Positions 32,741 to 42,165 of a DNA stretch of 64,000 nucleotides are shown in pieces (the stretch's first letter is position 1; each line of letters starts with the position of its first letter). The translations under genes and the position numbers were made by a program. Source of the DNA: Streptomyces parvus. GTDB taxonomy: Bacteria > Actinomycetota > Actinomycetes > Streptomycetales > Streptomycetaceae. The DNA lies in contig NZ_BMRY01000006.1 in NCBI RefSeq assembly GCF_014648875.1, positions 399,029-463,028 on the forward strand, in the 5' to 3' direction. The notes beneath the pieces were generated by a model. The model saw nothing but the letters and a program-made list of their open reading frames with translations, made no database searches and had not been told where the DNA came from.

Positions 32741-33367
32741 TCAGGCCTCGAAGGGCCGGGCCGGCCACGGTGCTTCGGCCGGGCGCAGCGAGCCGACGCC
32801 GTCGCCCGCGCGGACGGCGGTGAGCGCGAGCACCCCGACGACGAGGCAGTTGTTGTGCAGGTCCCCCGCGACGACCGAGCGGACCAGCTCGTCCAGCGGC
32901 ACCCGGGCCTGCTCCATGTCGGCCTCCTCCTCCGCGACCGCGTACCGCTCGCCCTCCGCCTCGGAGAGATCCCGGGCCAGGAAGATCCGCACGGCCTCGT
33001 CGCAGCCGCCGGGCGTGGTGTAGACGTCGGTCAGCACCCGCCAGTCCTCGGCCTTGACGTGCGCCTCCTCGTACAGCTCGCGCTGGGCGGCGTGCAGGGG
33101 GTTCTCGCCGGGGATGTCGAGCAGTCCGGCCGGGATCTCCCAGAGCCGGTGGCGTACCGGGTGGCGGTACTGGCGCAGTACGAGGACCCGGTCCTCGTCG
33201 TCGATCGCGAGCACGGCGACGGAGCCCGGGTGGACCTGGTAGTCACGGCCGTGGACGGAGCCGTCGGGCATCACCACCTGGTCGGTGCGGACGCTGGTCT
33301 TGTTGCCGGTGAAGGGCGTCACCGTCGCGGTGACCTGCCACTCCTCGGGCGTGTCCTGGATACCCAT
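32741..33367 (-). CDS. Nudix hydrolase, probable ADP-ribose pyrophosphatase
   Basis: I chose ATG 33367 (208 residues, MGIQDTPEEWQVTATVTPF) because GGGAGGA lies upstream. The Nudix box is AGLLDIPGENPLHAAQRELY with EEAHV, where the usual Gly after EE is His. VLRQYRHPVRHRLWEIPAGL and TTPGGCDEAVRIFLARDL are typical of the ADP-ribose pyrophosphatase subgroup, which splits ADP-ribose to AMP and ribose-5-phosphate. Its position beside pyrG matches Rv1699-Rv1700 in M. tuberculosis, where the Nudix protein hydrolyses ADP-ribose. An 87-bp gap separates it from pyrG. Confidence 0.9.
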   Translation of the reverse strand: MGIQDTPEEWQVTATVTPFTGNKTSVRTDQVVMPDGSVHGRDYQVHPGSVAVLAIDDEDRVLVLRQYRHPVRHRLWEIPAGLLDIPGENPLHAAQRELYEEAHVKAEDWRVLTDVYTTPGGCDEAVRIFLARDLSEAEGERYAVAEEEADMEQARVPLDELVRSVVAGDLHNNCLVVGVLALTAVRAGDGVGSLRPAEAPWPARPFEA

Positions 33368-33454
33368 GTACCTACGTCCTCCCACGAACCAAAAGGAAAC
33401 CGGGGCACCGATCCGATTCGGATCCGTACCCCGGTCAACCGTAATGCCTCGGTG

Positions 33455-35122
<1,668 letters not shown>

Positions 35123-35540
35123 AGCCAAAGGGGGCTCCCGTGGTCGCGATTCTGAGGTGCGTACGGCAGCCGAACCGGGGATTCCGGGGGTGCCGACGCT
35201 GCGGTTCGGGGGCCTCGTCCGCTGTCAGAGACGACCACCGTCCACGGGCTACCAGGGTAACAGCGACGGCGGGAGGCTGCTTCCGGCCACACCCTGCACA
35301 AGGGCGTCACACCATCACCTCAGGCATTTCACGTCCCACCCGATCAGCTCAGAGATCTTGCGGACACCGTCGCGCGGATCTTCATCGTGCGTCGTATCCT
35401 GCTCAAACACTCGCTGCCGAGACGGCCGGGGCGGCGGCACCACCCAGGCCGCCCACCGGTACAGGAACTCGTCGGATCTTCCCGGGTGAAAGACCCTACG
35501 ACCCCCTTGACCCGCAGTAAGCGCCCTTTGACGGGGCGAC
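35123..35540. other. Intergenic region between pyrG and the GH15 gene
   Basis: This 418-bp divergent promoter region is of ordinary composition with no perfect hairpin. GGGAG serves pyrG; the GH15 gene has only a weak GACGGGG site. Short open frames are present on both strands, but I see no start or conserved motif to support them. Confidence 0.45.
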
Positions 35541-37367
35541 ATGGCCGTTCGACTGGAGACGCACGTGGCCGGGCGCATCGAGGATTACGCACTCATCGGA
35601 GACATGCAGACCGCCGCCCTGGTCTGCCGGGACGGCACAGCGGACTGGCTGTGCCTCCCCCGCTTCGACTCGCACGCCGCCTTCGCGGGGCTGCTGGGCA
35701 CCGAGGAGCACGGCTTCTGGCGCCTGGGCCCCGCGAGAGCGGAGGGAACAGAACCAGCCTCCGCCGACCGGCGGCGATACCGCGGCGACTCCCTCATCCT
35801 TGAATCGGAGTGGGACACACCGCGCGGCACCGTACGGGTGACCGATTTCATGCCCCCGCGTGACGGCGCGCCCCAGCTCATCCGGATCGTGGAGGGTGTC
35901 AGCGGCCGGGTGCCGATGCGCTCGGAGCTGCGGATGCGGTTCAGCTACGGCCGGGTGACGCCGTGGGTGCACAAGGTCGACAACCGTACGGTCGCGGTCG
36001 CCGGCCCGGATTCGGTCTGGCTGGACACCGAAGCGGAAACGTATGGCCAGAATCTGACGACGTACTCCGACTTCACGGTGGGCCCCGGCGACCGGGTGGC
36101 GTTCACGATCAGCTGGCAGCCCTCGCACCACGAGCCGCCCGCCCTCCCCGAGCCGGAGAACTCGCTTGAGGCGACGGAGAACTTCTGGCGCGAATGGGTC
36201 GAGCAGTGCACGTACCACGGGCCCTACCGGGAGGCGGTCGTCCGCTCCCTGATCACGCTCAAGGCCCTCACGTACGCGCCGACCGGCGGCATCGTCGCCG
36301 CGCCGACGACGTCGCTGCCCGAGGAGATCGGGGGCGTACGGAACTGGGACTACCGCTACACCTGGCTGCGGGACGCCGCGATCACCCTCTCCTCGCTGCT
36401 GCGCACCGGCTACCGGGAAGAGGCCAGGGCGTGGCGCGAGTGGCTGCTGCGGGCGGTGGCGGGCGACCCGGAGAACCTCCAGATCATGTACGGCATCGCC
36501 GGTGAGCGCGAGCTGGGCGAGGCGGAGCTGGACTGGCTGCCCGGTTACGAGAACTCCACCCCGGTCCGGGTCGGCAACGGCGCCGCCAACCAGCTCCAGC
36601 TGGATGTGTACGGCGAGGTCACCGAGGCGCTGCACCTGGCGCACATGACGGGCCTGACCCGCAACGACTACGCCATGGGCCTCCAGCTGAAGCTGATCGA
36701 GTATCTGGAGAAGCACTGGGAGGAGCCCGACGAGGGCATCTGGGAGGTGCGCGGGCCGCGCCGCCACTTCGTGCACTCCAAGGTGATGGCGTGGGTCGCG
36801 GTCGACCGGACGATCAAGCTGGTCGAGTCCGGTGACGTGGAGGGCCCGCTGGAGCGGTGGTACGAGCTCCGCGACGACATCCACCGGGACGTCTGCGAGC
36901 GCGGCTACGACAGGGAGCGCAACACCTTCACCCAGTCCTACGGGTCGAAGGAGCTGGACGCCTCCCTGCTGCTCATCCCGCAGATGGGCTTCCTGCCGCC
37001 GGACGACAAGCGGGTCATCGGCACGATCGAGGCGATCCAGCGGGAGCTGTCCACGGAGGACGGCTTCATCCTGCGCTATCCCACCGAGGGCGAGGACGCG
37101 GGCGTCGACGGTCTGGAGGGCGACGAGGGCGCGTTCCTGGCCTGCTCGTTCTGGATGGCGGACGACCTGGCGATGATCGGCCGGGTCGACGAGGCGCGCC
37201 AGCTGTTCGAGAAGCTGCTGTCGCTCCGCAACGACCTGGGTCTGCTGGCCGAGGAGTGGGACTCGAACCTCCAGCGCCAGGTGGGGAACTTCCCGCAGGC
37301 GTTCAGCCACGTCCCGCTGATCGACACGGCCCTGCGGCTGACGGCCAGCGGCGCGTACGTGGGCTGA
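35541..37367 (+). CDS. Glycoside hydrolase family 15 protein (trehalase/glucoamylase-like)
   Basis: The 608-residue protein begins MAVRLETHVAGRIEDYALIG and has the MQTAALVCRDGTADWLCLPR N-terminal beta domain of actinobacterial GH15. The (alpha/alpha)6 barrel shows GIVAAPTTSLPEEIGGVRNW, DYRYTWLRDAAITLSSLLRT, EGDEGAFLACSFWMADDLAM and the second acidic motif LLAEEWDSNLQRQVGNFPQA. In mycobacteria a closely similar protein is a trehalase, and trehalose is a major streptomycete spore sugar. The substrate is therefore probably trehalose or a maltosyl compound, by inference. No signal peptide is present, so it acts in the cytoplasm. Confidence 0.9.
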   Translation: MAVRLETHVAGRIEDYALIGDMQTAALVCRDGTADWLCLPRFDSHAAFAGLLGTEEHGFWRLGPARAEGTEPASADRRRYRGDSLILESEWDTPRGTVRVTDFMPPRDGAPQLIRIVEGVSGRVPMRSELRMRFSYGRVTPWVHKVDNRTVAVAGPDSVWLDTEAETYGQNLTTYSDFTVGPGDRVAFTISWQPSHHEPPALPEPENSLEATENFWREWVEQCTYHGPYREAVVRSLITLKALTYAPTGGIVAAPTTSLPEEIGGVRNWDYRYTWLRDAAITLSSLLRTGYREEARAWREWLLRAVAGDPENLQIMYGIAGERELGEAELDWLPGYENSTPVRVGNGAANQLQLDVYGEVTEALHLAHMTGLTRNDYAMGLQLKLIEYLEKHWEEPDEGIWEVRGPRRHFVHSKVMAWVAVDRTIKLVESGDVEGPLERWYELRDDIHRDVCERGYDRERNTFTQSYGSKELDASLLLIPQMGFLPPDDKRVIGTIEAIQRELSTEDGFILRYPTEGEDAGVDGLEGDEGAFLACSFWMADDLAMIGRVDEARQLFEKLLSLRNDLGLLAEEWDSNLQRQVGNFPQAFSHVPLIDTALRLTASGAYVG

Positions 37368-37380
37368 GGCTGCGGCGTGA

Positions 37381-37424
37381 CCGAACCGCCCGTCGCGCCC
37401 CTCACGGTGCGGTGGGCGGTTCGG
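37381..37424. terminator. Hairpin at the end of the convergent GH15 and aminotransferase genes
   Basis: CCGAACCGCCC (37381-37391) and its exact complement (37414-37424) form an 11-bp stem with a 22-nt loop. The right arm is inside the 3' end of the aminotransferase gene. It fits a bidirectional terminator. Confidence 0.6.
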
Positions 37425-38217
37425 CTGTGTAGGCCCGGTGGAGCGTCCGGAGGAAGTGCGGCGCGGCGGGCAGCTCGGTGGAGCCGATGCGGTGGACGGG
37501 GATGCCCGGGGTCCAGGAGTTCATGACGGCCGCGCCGGCGAGTGCGGGCAGGTCGGCCGGGGTGACCGGGGCGACCCGCTGGCCGATGCCGAGCGCCTCC
37601 AGTTGCCTGCGGACGATACCCAGCGTCGTACCGGTCAGGATCCGGGCCGCGGGCCACACCACCGCTTCGCCGTCCCAGAACACCAGGTTCCAGATGGTCG
37701 CCTCGCTGAAGCGGCCCTCCCGGTCCAGGAAGGCGGCGTCGTCGAATCCGTCGGCGACGGCCTGCCGGAGCAGGTGTGTCTTGGCCACCTCGCCGACGTG
37801 CTTGATGTGCGGCAGGAACCGTTCGTGTTCCACGGCCGCCAGGGCGAGCGGGCCGTCGGGGCCGGACGACGGCGGTCCGGTCCGCACCAGGAGGGTCGGG
37901 TCGCCGTCGGGCGCGGCGAACTCGCCCGCCGTGGAGAACACCGTGGCCGTCAGCGACATGTCGGCCGGTCCGTCCTGAAGTGCTGCACGGAGGTGGCCGC
38001 GCACCACGTCCTCGGGCAGGGCCCGGCCGAACAGTTCCACCGACGCGGACCGCAGCCGCTCCAGATGGAGGTCCAGGCCCCGGATCCGCCCGTCGCGGAT
38101 CTGCGCGGCGGTGAAGTGGGCATGGCCCGAGAAGGCGAGCGGCGCCAAGTCGTCGGTGGTCGCCGGCCGGCCATCGAGGTGCGCGGTGTACGGGATGTGC
38201 GGGGAATCTTCGTTCAT
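37402..38217 (-). CDS. PLP-dependent aminotransferase class IV family protein
   Basis: The 271-residue protein starts at ATG 38217, only 10 bp from a -10 hexamer, so the mRNA is nearly leaderless. It reads MNEDSPHIPYTAHLDGRPAT, then a RGLDLHLERLRSASVELFG block, EVAKTHLLRQAVADGFDDAA (with the expected PLP-binding Lys) and LDREGRFSEATIWNLVFWDG, the class IV signature. Members are branched-chain or D-amino acid transaminases and aminodeoxychorismate lyases; which one cannot be decided. It is divergent from a MerR regulator 58 bp away, and the shared promoter carries a MerR-type palindrome, so it is the likely target. Confidence 0.87.
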   Translation of the reverse strand: MNEDSPHIPYTAHLDGRPATTDDLAPLAFSGHAHFTAAQIRDGRIRGLDLHLERLRSASVELFGRALPEDVVRGHLRAALQDGPADMSLTATVFSTAGEFAAPDGDPTLLVRTGPPSSGPDGPLALAAVEHERFLPHIKHVGEVAKTHLLRQAVADGFDDAAFLDREGRFSEATIWNLVFWDGEAVVWPAARILTGTTLGIVRRQLEALGIGQRVAPVTPADLPALAGAAVMNSWTPGIPVHRIGSTELPAAPHFLRTLHRAYTAEPPTAP

Positions 38218-38226
38218 GGCCGGGAC

Positions 38227-38256
38227 GTTAGAGCCTGACACCGGTGTCAAGGTCAA
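38227..38256 (-). promoter_or_regulatory. MerR-type promoter of the aminotransferase gene
   Basis: On the minus strand TTGACC (38256-38251) and TCTAAC (38232-38227) are 18 bp apart, and the spacer is filled by the perfect 14-bp palindrome TGACACCGGTGTCA (38236-38249). A palindrome in an elongated -35/-10 spacer is the hallmark of MerR-controlled promoters. Confidence 0.75.
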
Positions 38257-38275
38257 GCGTCGAGGGTGGGGATCC

Positions 38276-38620
38276 ATGCTGATCGGGGAGTTGTCCCGGC
38301 GGACGGGCGTCAGCGCGCGGTCGTTGCGGTACTACGAGGCGCAGGGGCTGCTGGAGGCGCGGCGGGGGACGAACGGCTATCGCGCGTACGACGAGGACGC
38401 GGTCGCCTCCGTGCGGAAGATCCGGGCGCTGCTGCGGGCCGGGCTCTCCACCGGGGTGATCCGTCAGGTGCTGCCGTGTGCCCGGGGCGAGCAGGCGGGC
38501 TTCGACTGGTGTGCGGAGCTGCGGGCGATCCTGGACGGCGAGCTGGCGGACCTGGACGAGCAGATCGAGGCGTTGCGGCGGAGCCGGGGCGCGCTGGTGG
38601 GGCTGCTGGCCGAGCGGTGA
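38276..38620 (+). CDS. MerR family transcriptional regulator
   Basis: A 114-residue protein starts at ATG 38276: MLIGELSRRTGVSARSLRYY, the MerR winged helix-turn-helix with its YYEAQGLL wing, then NGYRAYDEDAVASVRKIRAL and a C-terminal coiled coil DLDEQIEALRRSRGALVGLL. The effector domain is short. The single Cys pair (LPCARG and DWCAE) does not form a clear metal site, so it probably senses an organic molecule. It is divergent from the aminotransferase gene and likely controls it through the 14-bp palindrome between them. Confidence 0.9.
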   Translation: MLIGELSRRTGVSARSLRYYEAQGLLEARRGTNGYRAYDEDAVASVRKIRALLRAGLSTGVIRQVLPCARGEQAGFDWCAELRAILDGELADLDEQIEALRRSRGALVGLLAER

Positions 38621-38627
38621 GCCCCGT

Positions 38628-38654
38628 CCCGGCCCCGGGGCGTCCGGGGCCGGG
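38628..38654. terminator. Hairpin between convergent MerR and sulfatase genes
   Basis: CCCGGCCCC (38628-38636) pairs exactly with GGGGCCGGG (38646-38654) over a 9-nt loop, between the stop codons of two convergent genes. It probably terminates both transcripts, including the long sulfatase operon. Confidence 0.65.
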
Positions 38655-38663
38655 TGGTCGCGC

Positions 38664-40982
38664 TCACTCGAAGGCCGCTGCCGCCTCCTTGAGCGCGGCG
38701 GCCACCGCCTCCGGTGCGTCGGGGCCGGGCTCGCCGGGGGTGTAGGTGACCGAGCGCAGGACGCCCCCGTAGCGGAAGGTCCGGTGGCGCTCGAACAGGG
38801 GCCAGGAGACCGGGGACTTGCGGTCGGCCCCGATGCTGATGCCCTGGAACGGGGCCATGCCGATGAGCTGGTGGACGCTGGGGGGCGTGGCCCTCACCTC
38901 GCCGTCGACGCCGACCGTGAACGACCAGCGCAGGCCCTTCTCGGCCGTGGCGGTAAGGGCGATGACATGTGCGCCCGGTGTGAGGGGTCCGGCGTCGGTC
39001 TCGTGCAGGACGCCGTATTCGTTGTACGCGAGGTGGAGCCGTCCGCCCTCGACGTACAGGCTGTAGCCGCCGCCCTGGTCGCCGTGCGAGACGAGGACCC
39101 CCTCCCCCGTCTCGTCGATGACGACGGTGATCTCGAAGGAGCGCAGCGCGATGAGCCGGGAGGAGCGGTAGCGCTCCAGCTCCGGGGTGCCGGACAGCAG
39201 GGTCAGTGGGCGGGCGAGGCGTTGTTCGGTGGGGTTGCGGCGGTCGAGGGCTCCGCTGCCGTCGGGGAGCGGGAAGACGCCGTTGCGCCAGGCGGCCGCC
39301 TCCCAGGCCTCGGACAACTCCTTGACCAGGTCGGGGCGTTCGGCGGCGAGGTCGTGGATCTCGGTGGGGTCGGTGCGGATGTCGTACAGCGCCCACTCGG
39401 AGTCGTCGTAGGGCGCGCCGGGGCGGTGGAGGGTGACGAGTTTGTGGCCGCCCCGGTAGTAGCTGCGGTTGCCGGTCATCTCGCAGTACTGCTCGGGGTG
39501 GGTGGAGGCGTGGCCGGTGTCGGCGAGTACGGGGGCGAAGCTGACGCCGTCCGGTTCCTGGAGGGTGACGCCGCGCCGCTGGGCCGGGCGGTCGAGGCCG
39601 GCGAGCCGCAGCAGGGTGGGCATGATGTCGGTGACGTACTGGTACTGGGGCCGGACCCCCGGGTCGAGCAGGCCCTCGCGGGCCCCCCGGGGCCAGGACA
39701 GGACGAACGGGACGCGGACCCCGCCGGCGTAGGTGTGGCCCTTGTAGAGCCGGAAGGGGGTGTTGGAGGCCATGCCCCAGCCGCGCGGGTAGTGGACGAG
39801 GCTGCGCGGGCCGCCGATGAGTTCGGGGTCGCGGTCGACGTCGGGGGTCCAGTCGCCGGGGAGGGCGGGGTGGTGGACGAAGCGGCTGAAGTAGGAGCGG
39901 GTGCCTTCCGGGCCGCCTTCGCCGGTGCCGCCGTTGTCGGAGGTGAAGACGATGATGGTGTTGTCGAGTTCGCCGAGCGCTTCGAGGGTGTCGGTGAGCC
40001 GGGCGAGGTTCTGGTCGATGTTGTCGACGAGCGCCGCGTACACCTCCATGTAGCGGGCGTAGAGCTTCTGTTGCTCCGGGGTGAGGCTGTCCCAGGCGGG
40101 GACGTCGAGTCCGGCCTCGCTGTTGCGGTCGGGCAGTTCGGTGCCGGGCGGGAGGAGTCCGGCGGCGAGCTGGGCGGCGAAGCGGCGTTCCCGCAGGACG
40201 TCCCAGCCCTCGTCGTAGCGGCCCCGGTGGCGGGCGATGTCCTCGGGCTTGGCCTGGAGCGGGCCGTGGACGGCGTTGTGGGCGAGGTAGAGGAGGAACG
40301 GCTTGTCGGGGTCGTGGGCGCGGAGCGACTTCACCATGGAGATCGCCTGGTCGGTGATGTCGTCGGTGTAGTAGTAGTCGTCGGCGAAGTCGTCGATGTC
40401 CAGCGGGCTGTTGTCGCGGACCAGTTGGTGCGGGTGGAAGAGGCTGGTGAGGCCTTCGAGGACGCCGTAGTACTGGTCGAAGCCCTTGTTCAGGGGCCAG
40501 TTGGCCCGGTCGTCGGCGGCGTTGGAGGCGGAGTCGCGGACCAGGTGCCATTTGCCGACGGCGTAGGTGGCGTAGCCGTTGTCGTGGAGCAGTTCGGCGA
40601 GGGTGGGGATGTCGTCGGCGATCTCCATGCCGTAACCGGGGAAGCCCGGGTCGGAGTTGGCGACCATGGAGTAGCCGACGCGGTGCGGGTTGAGGCCGGT
40701 GAGCAGGGCGGCGCGGGCCGGGGAGCAGAGCGGCATGGTGTGGTAGTTGCTGAGCCGTACGCCGGCCTCGGCGAGCGCGTCGAGGGTGGGGGTGGCGATC
40801 TCGGAGCCGAAGGGGCCGATGTCGCTGTAGCCCATGTCGTCGACGAGGACGACGACGATGTTGGGGGCTTTGGCGTCCGGGGTGGGGCGCTGCGGCCAGG
40901 AGGGTTCGGACTCGGCGAAGGTGCGGCCGATCCGGCCGGGGAAGCCGTCGTAGGGGTCGCGGCGGGTCGGGGTGGCGGTCAT
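38664..40982 (-). CDS. Arylsulfatase (type I, formylglycine-dependent)
   Basis: The 772-residue enzyme starts at ATG 40982. VVLVDDMGYSD provides the metal-binding Asp48-Asp49. CSPARAALLTG at 86-96 is the CxPxR signature whose Cys86 is oxidised to formylglycine. GKWHLV, FTSDNGGTGEGGPEG and YKGHTYAGGVRVP are further sulfatase blocks. A C-terminal beta-rich region of about 200 residues follows (VLVSHGDQGGGYSLYVEGGR). There is no signal peptide, so it is cytoplasmic and must act on imported sulfate esters. The size resembles large mycobacterial sulfatases. It lies in one run with the sulfatase-maturing FGE and an ABC importer, with ATGA overlaps. The substrate is unknown. Confidence 0.92.
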   Translation of the reverse strand: MTATPTRRDPYDGFPGRIGRTFAESEPSWPQRPTPDAKAPNIVVVLVDDMGYSDIGPFGSEIATPTLDALAEAGVRLSNYHTMPLCSPARAALLTGLNPHRVGYSMVANSDPGFPGYGMEIADDIPTLAELLHDNGYATYAVGKWHLVRDSASNAADDRANWPLNKGFDQYYGVLEGLTSLFHPHQLVRDNSPLDIDDFADDYYYTDDITDQAISMVKSLRAHDPDKPFLLYLAHNAVHGPLQAKPEDIARHRGRYDEGWDVLRERRFAAQLAAGLLPPGTELPDRNSEAGLDVPAWDSLTPEQQKLYARYMEVYAALVDNIDQNLARLTDTLEALGELDNTIIVFTSDNGGTGEGGPEGTRSYFSRFVHHPALPGDWTPDVDRDPELIGGPRSLVHYPRGWGMASNTPFRLYKGHTYAGGVRVPFVLSWPRGAREGLLDPGVRPQYQYVTDIMPTLLRLAGLDRPAQRRGVTLQEPDGVSFAPVLADTGHASTHPEQYCEMTGNRSYYRGGHKLVTLHRPGAPYDDSEWALYDIRTDPTEIHDLAAERPDLVKELSEAWEAAAWRNGVFPLPDGSGALDRRNPTEQRLARPLTLLSGTPELERYRSSRLIALRSFEITVVIDETGEGVLVSHGDQGGGYSLYVEGGRLHLAYNEYGVLHETDAGPLTPGAHVIALTATAEKGLRWSFTVGVDGEVRATPPSVHQLIGMAPFQGISIGADRKSPVSWPLFERHRTFRYGGVLRSVTYTPGEPGPDAPEAVAAALKEAAAAFE

Positions 40983-41224
40983 CGGCTGGGCTCTCCGTCG
41001 TTGCTGGGGTGGTCATCCGGTACGGGGAAGAGGCGGGCGAGTTCGTCGGCGACGGCGGTGAGCTGTGCGCGCCCCGGGGTGGCCGGTGAAGGCGGCGATC
41101 TGGAGGAGGGTGGAGTCGCCCCGGATCGTGGGCAGCTCGGTGTCGAGAAGGCCGGGGACGATCCGGCGGACGGCGTCGGCCGCTGCCGGTTGAGGCTGTC
41201 GAACATCACCATGACGGCCTTCAC
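40979..41224 (-). pseudogene. Frameshifted remnant: sulfatase N-terminus fused out of frame to another gene
   Basis: The frame from ATG 41224 starts MKAVMVMFDSLNR, the characteristic opening of another bacterial sulfatase family, and then turns to Pro/Ser nonsense. From 41189 the next frame back reads PAAADAVRRIVPGLLDTELP and TIRGDSTLLQIAAFTGHPG, protein-like sequence. Near 41066-41075 it loses sense, and the original frame resumes as AQLTAVADELARLFPVPD to the stop. The simplest reading is a deletion that joined a sulfatase start to the end of an unidentified gene, plus one single-base frameshift. It still overlaps both neighbours by 4 bp (ATGA), so translation could pass through it. An assembly error could mimic the frameshift. 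Confidence 0.62.
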
Positions 41225-42165
41225 GCGGTGGCCCCTTCAGCTGTCGTGTGGCCCGGTAGCAGCTCGCGGGCGCGGCGGAAGCCGCCGTGTCCGGTCGAGG
41301 AGTCGGGAGAGTTGTGGGAGCGGGCTGCGACCCGGTAGCGGTTGCAGTAGGAGGCGTGGCAGAGGTAGGAGCCGCCCCGGATGACGCGTTCGCCGGGCCC
41401 GAAGGCGTCCGCGCACCACTCCCAGACGTTGCCGGAGGTGTTGTGGAGCCCGTAGCCGTTGGGTTCGTACGCGGTGACGGGCACGGTGCCGGTGCGGCCG
41501 CCGGGCCGGGCCGAGCGGTGCGGGAAGCGGCCGAGCCAGGTGTTGCACATCTCGCGGCCGCCGGGCGTGAAGTCGTCGCCCCACGGATAGCGCGCCCCGG
41601 CCAGGCCGCCGCGCGCCGCGTACTCCCATTCCGCCTCGGTGGGCAGCCGGGTCCCGGTCCAGTCGCAGTAGGCGAGGGCGTCGTCGTACGAGATGTGCAC
41701 GACGGGGTGGTCGGCCCGGTCCGCGAGGTCGGAGCCGGGCCCCTCCGGCGCGTCCCAGGTCGCGCCCGCGACACCGAGCCACCAGGGCGCGCCGGGCACC
41801 CGCCCGAGGATGTGGCGCTCGGCGGCCTTCGGGTGGACCAGCAGGTGGAAGACGTAACTGCTGCCGTGGCGTTCGGCGTCGGTGCGGTAGCCGGTGGCGG
41901 CGGCGAAGGCAGCCCAGTCGGTGTTGGTGACGGCGGTGGTGTCGATGGCGAAGGGGGCGACGATGACGTCCCGTACGGGCCCTTCCCGGTCGGCGTGGCA
42001 GCCCTCGCCGAAGGCGTCGCCCATCCGGAAGGTGCCGCCCGGGAGTTCGGCCATCACGCCTCTCGTGGTGGTGGCGGCCGGTCGGCGTACCGCCGGGATC
42101 GGCAGGACGGCCGTCGCGGACGCCCCTCCCGTGCAGGCGCGTCCGGGCGCGCAGCACGCGCTCAT
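41221..42165 (-). CDS. Formylglycine-generating enzyme (sulfatase maturase)
   Basis: This 314-residue enzyme starts at ATG 42165, overlapping the ABC ATPase stop by 4 bp. It has the FGE-sulfatase fold: LPGGTFRMGDAFGEGCHADR, DTTAVTNTDWAAFAAATGYR, GTRLPTEAEWEYAARGGLAG and the active site RGGSYLCHASYCNRYRVAAR with Cys269 and Cys274, which use copper and O2 to convert the CxPxR Cys of sulfatases to formylglycine. The nearby arylsulfatase, in the same operon, is its obvious client. Oddly, its own N-terminus MSACCAPGRACTGG contains CAPGR (residues 5-9), an exact match to the CxPxR substrate motif. Confidence 0.93.
   Translation of the reverse strand: MSACCAPGRACTGGASATAVLPIPAVRRPAATTTRGVMAELPGGTFRMGDAFGEGCHADREGPVRDVIVAPFAIDTTAVTNTDWAAFAAATGYRTDAERHGSSYVFHLLVHPKAAERHILGRVPGAPWWLGVAGATWDAPEGPGSDLADRADHPVVHISYDDALAYCDWTGTRLPTEAEWEYAARGGLAGARYPWGDDFTPGGREMCNTWLGRFPHRSARPGGRTGTVPVTAYEPNGYGLHNTSGNVWEWCADAFGPGERVIRGGSYLCHASYCNRYRVAARSHNSPDSSTGHGGFRRARELLPGHTTAEGATA

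Noticed and set aside
37402..38217. Aminotransferase gene as part of a secondary-metabolite cluster
   Set aside because: No carrier, synthetase or polyketide gene is near; the MerR pairing explains it better.
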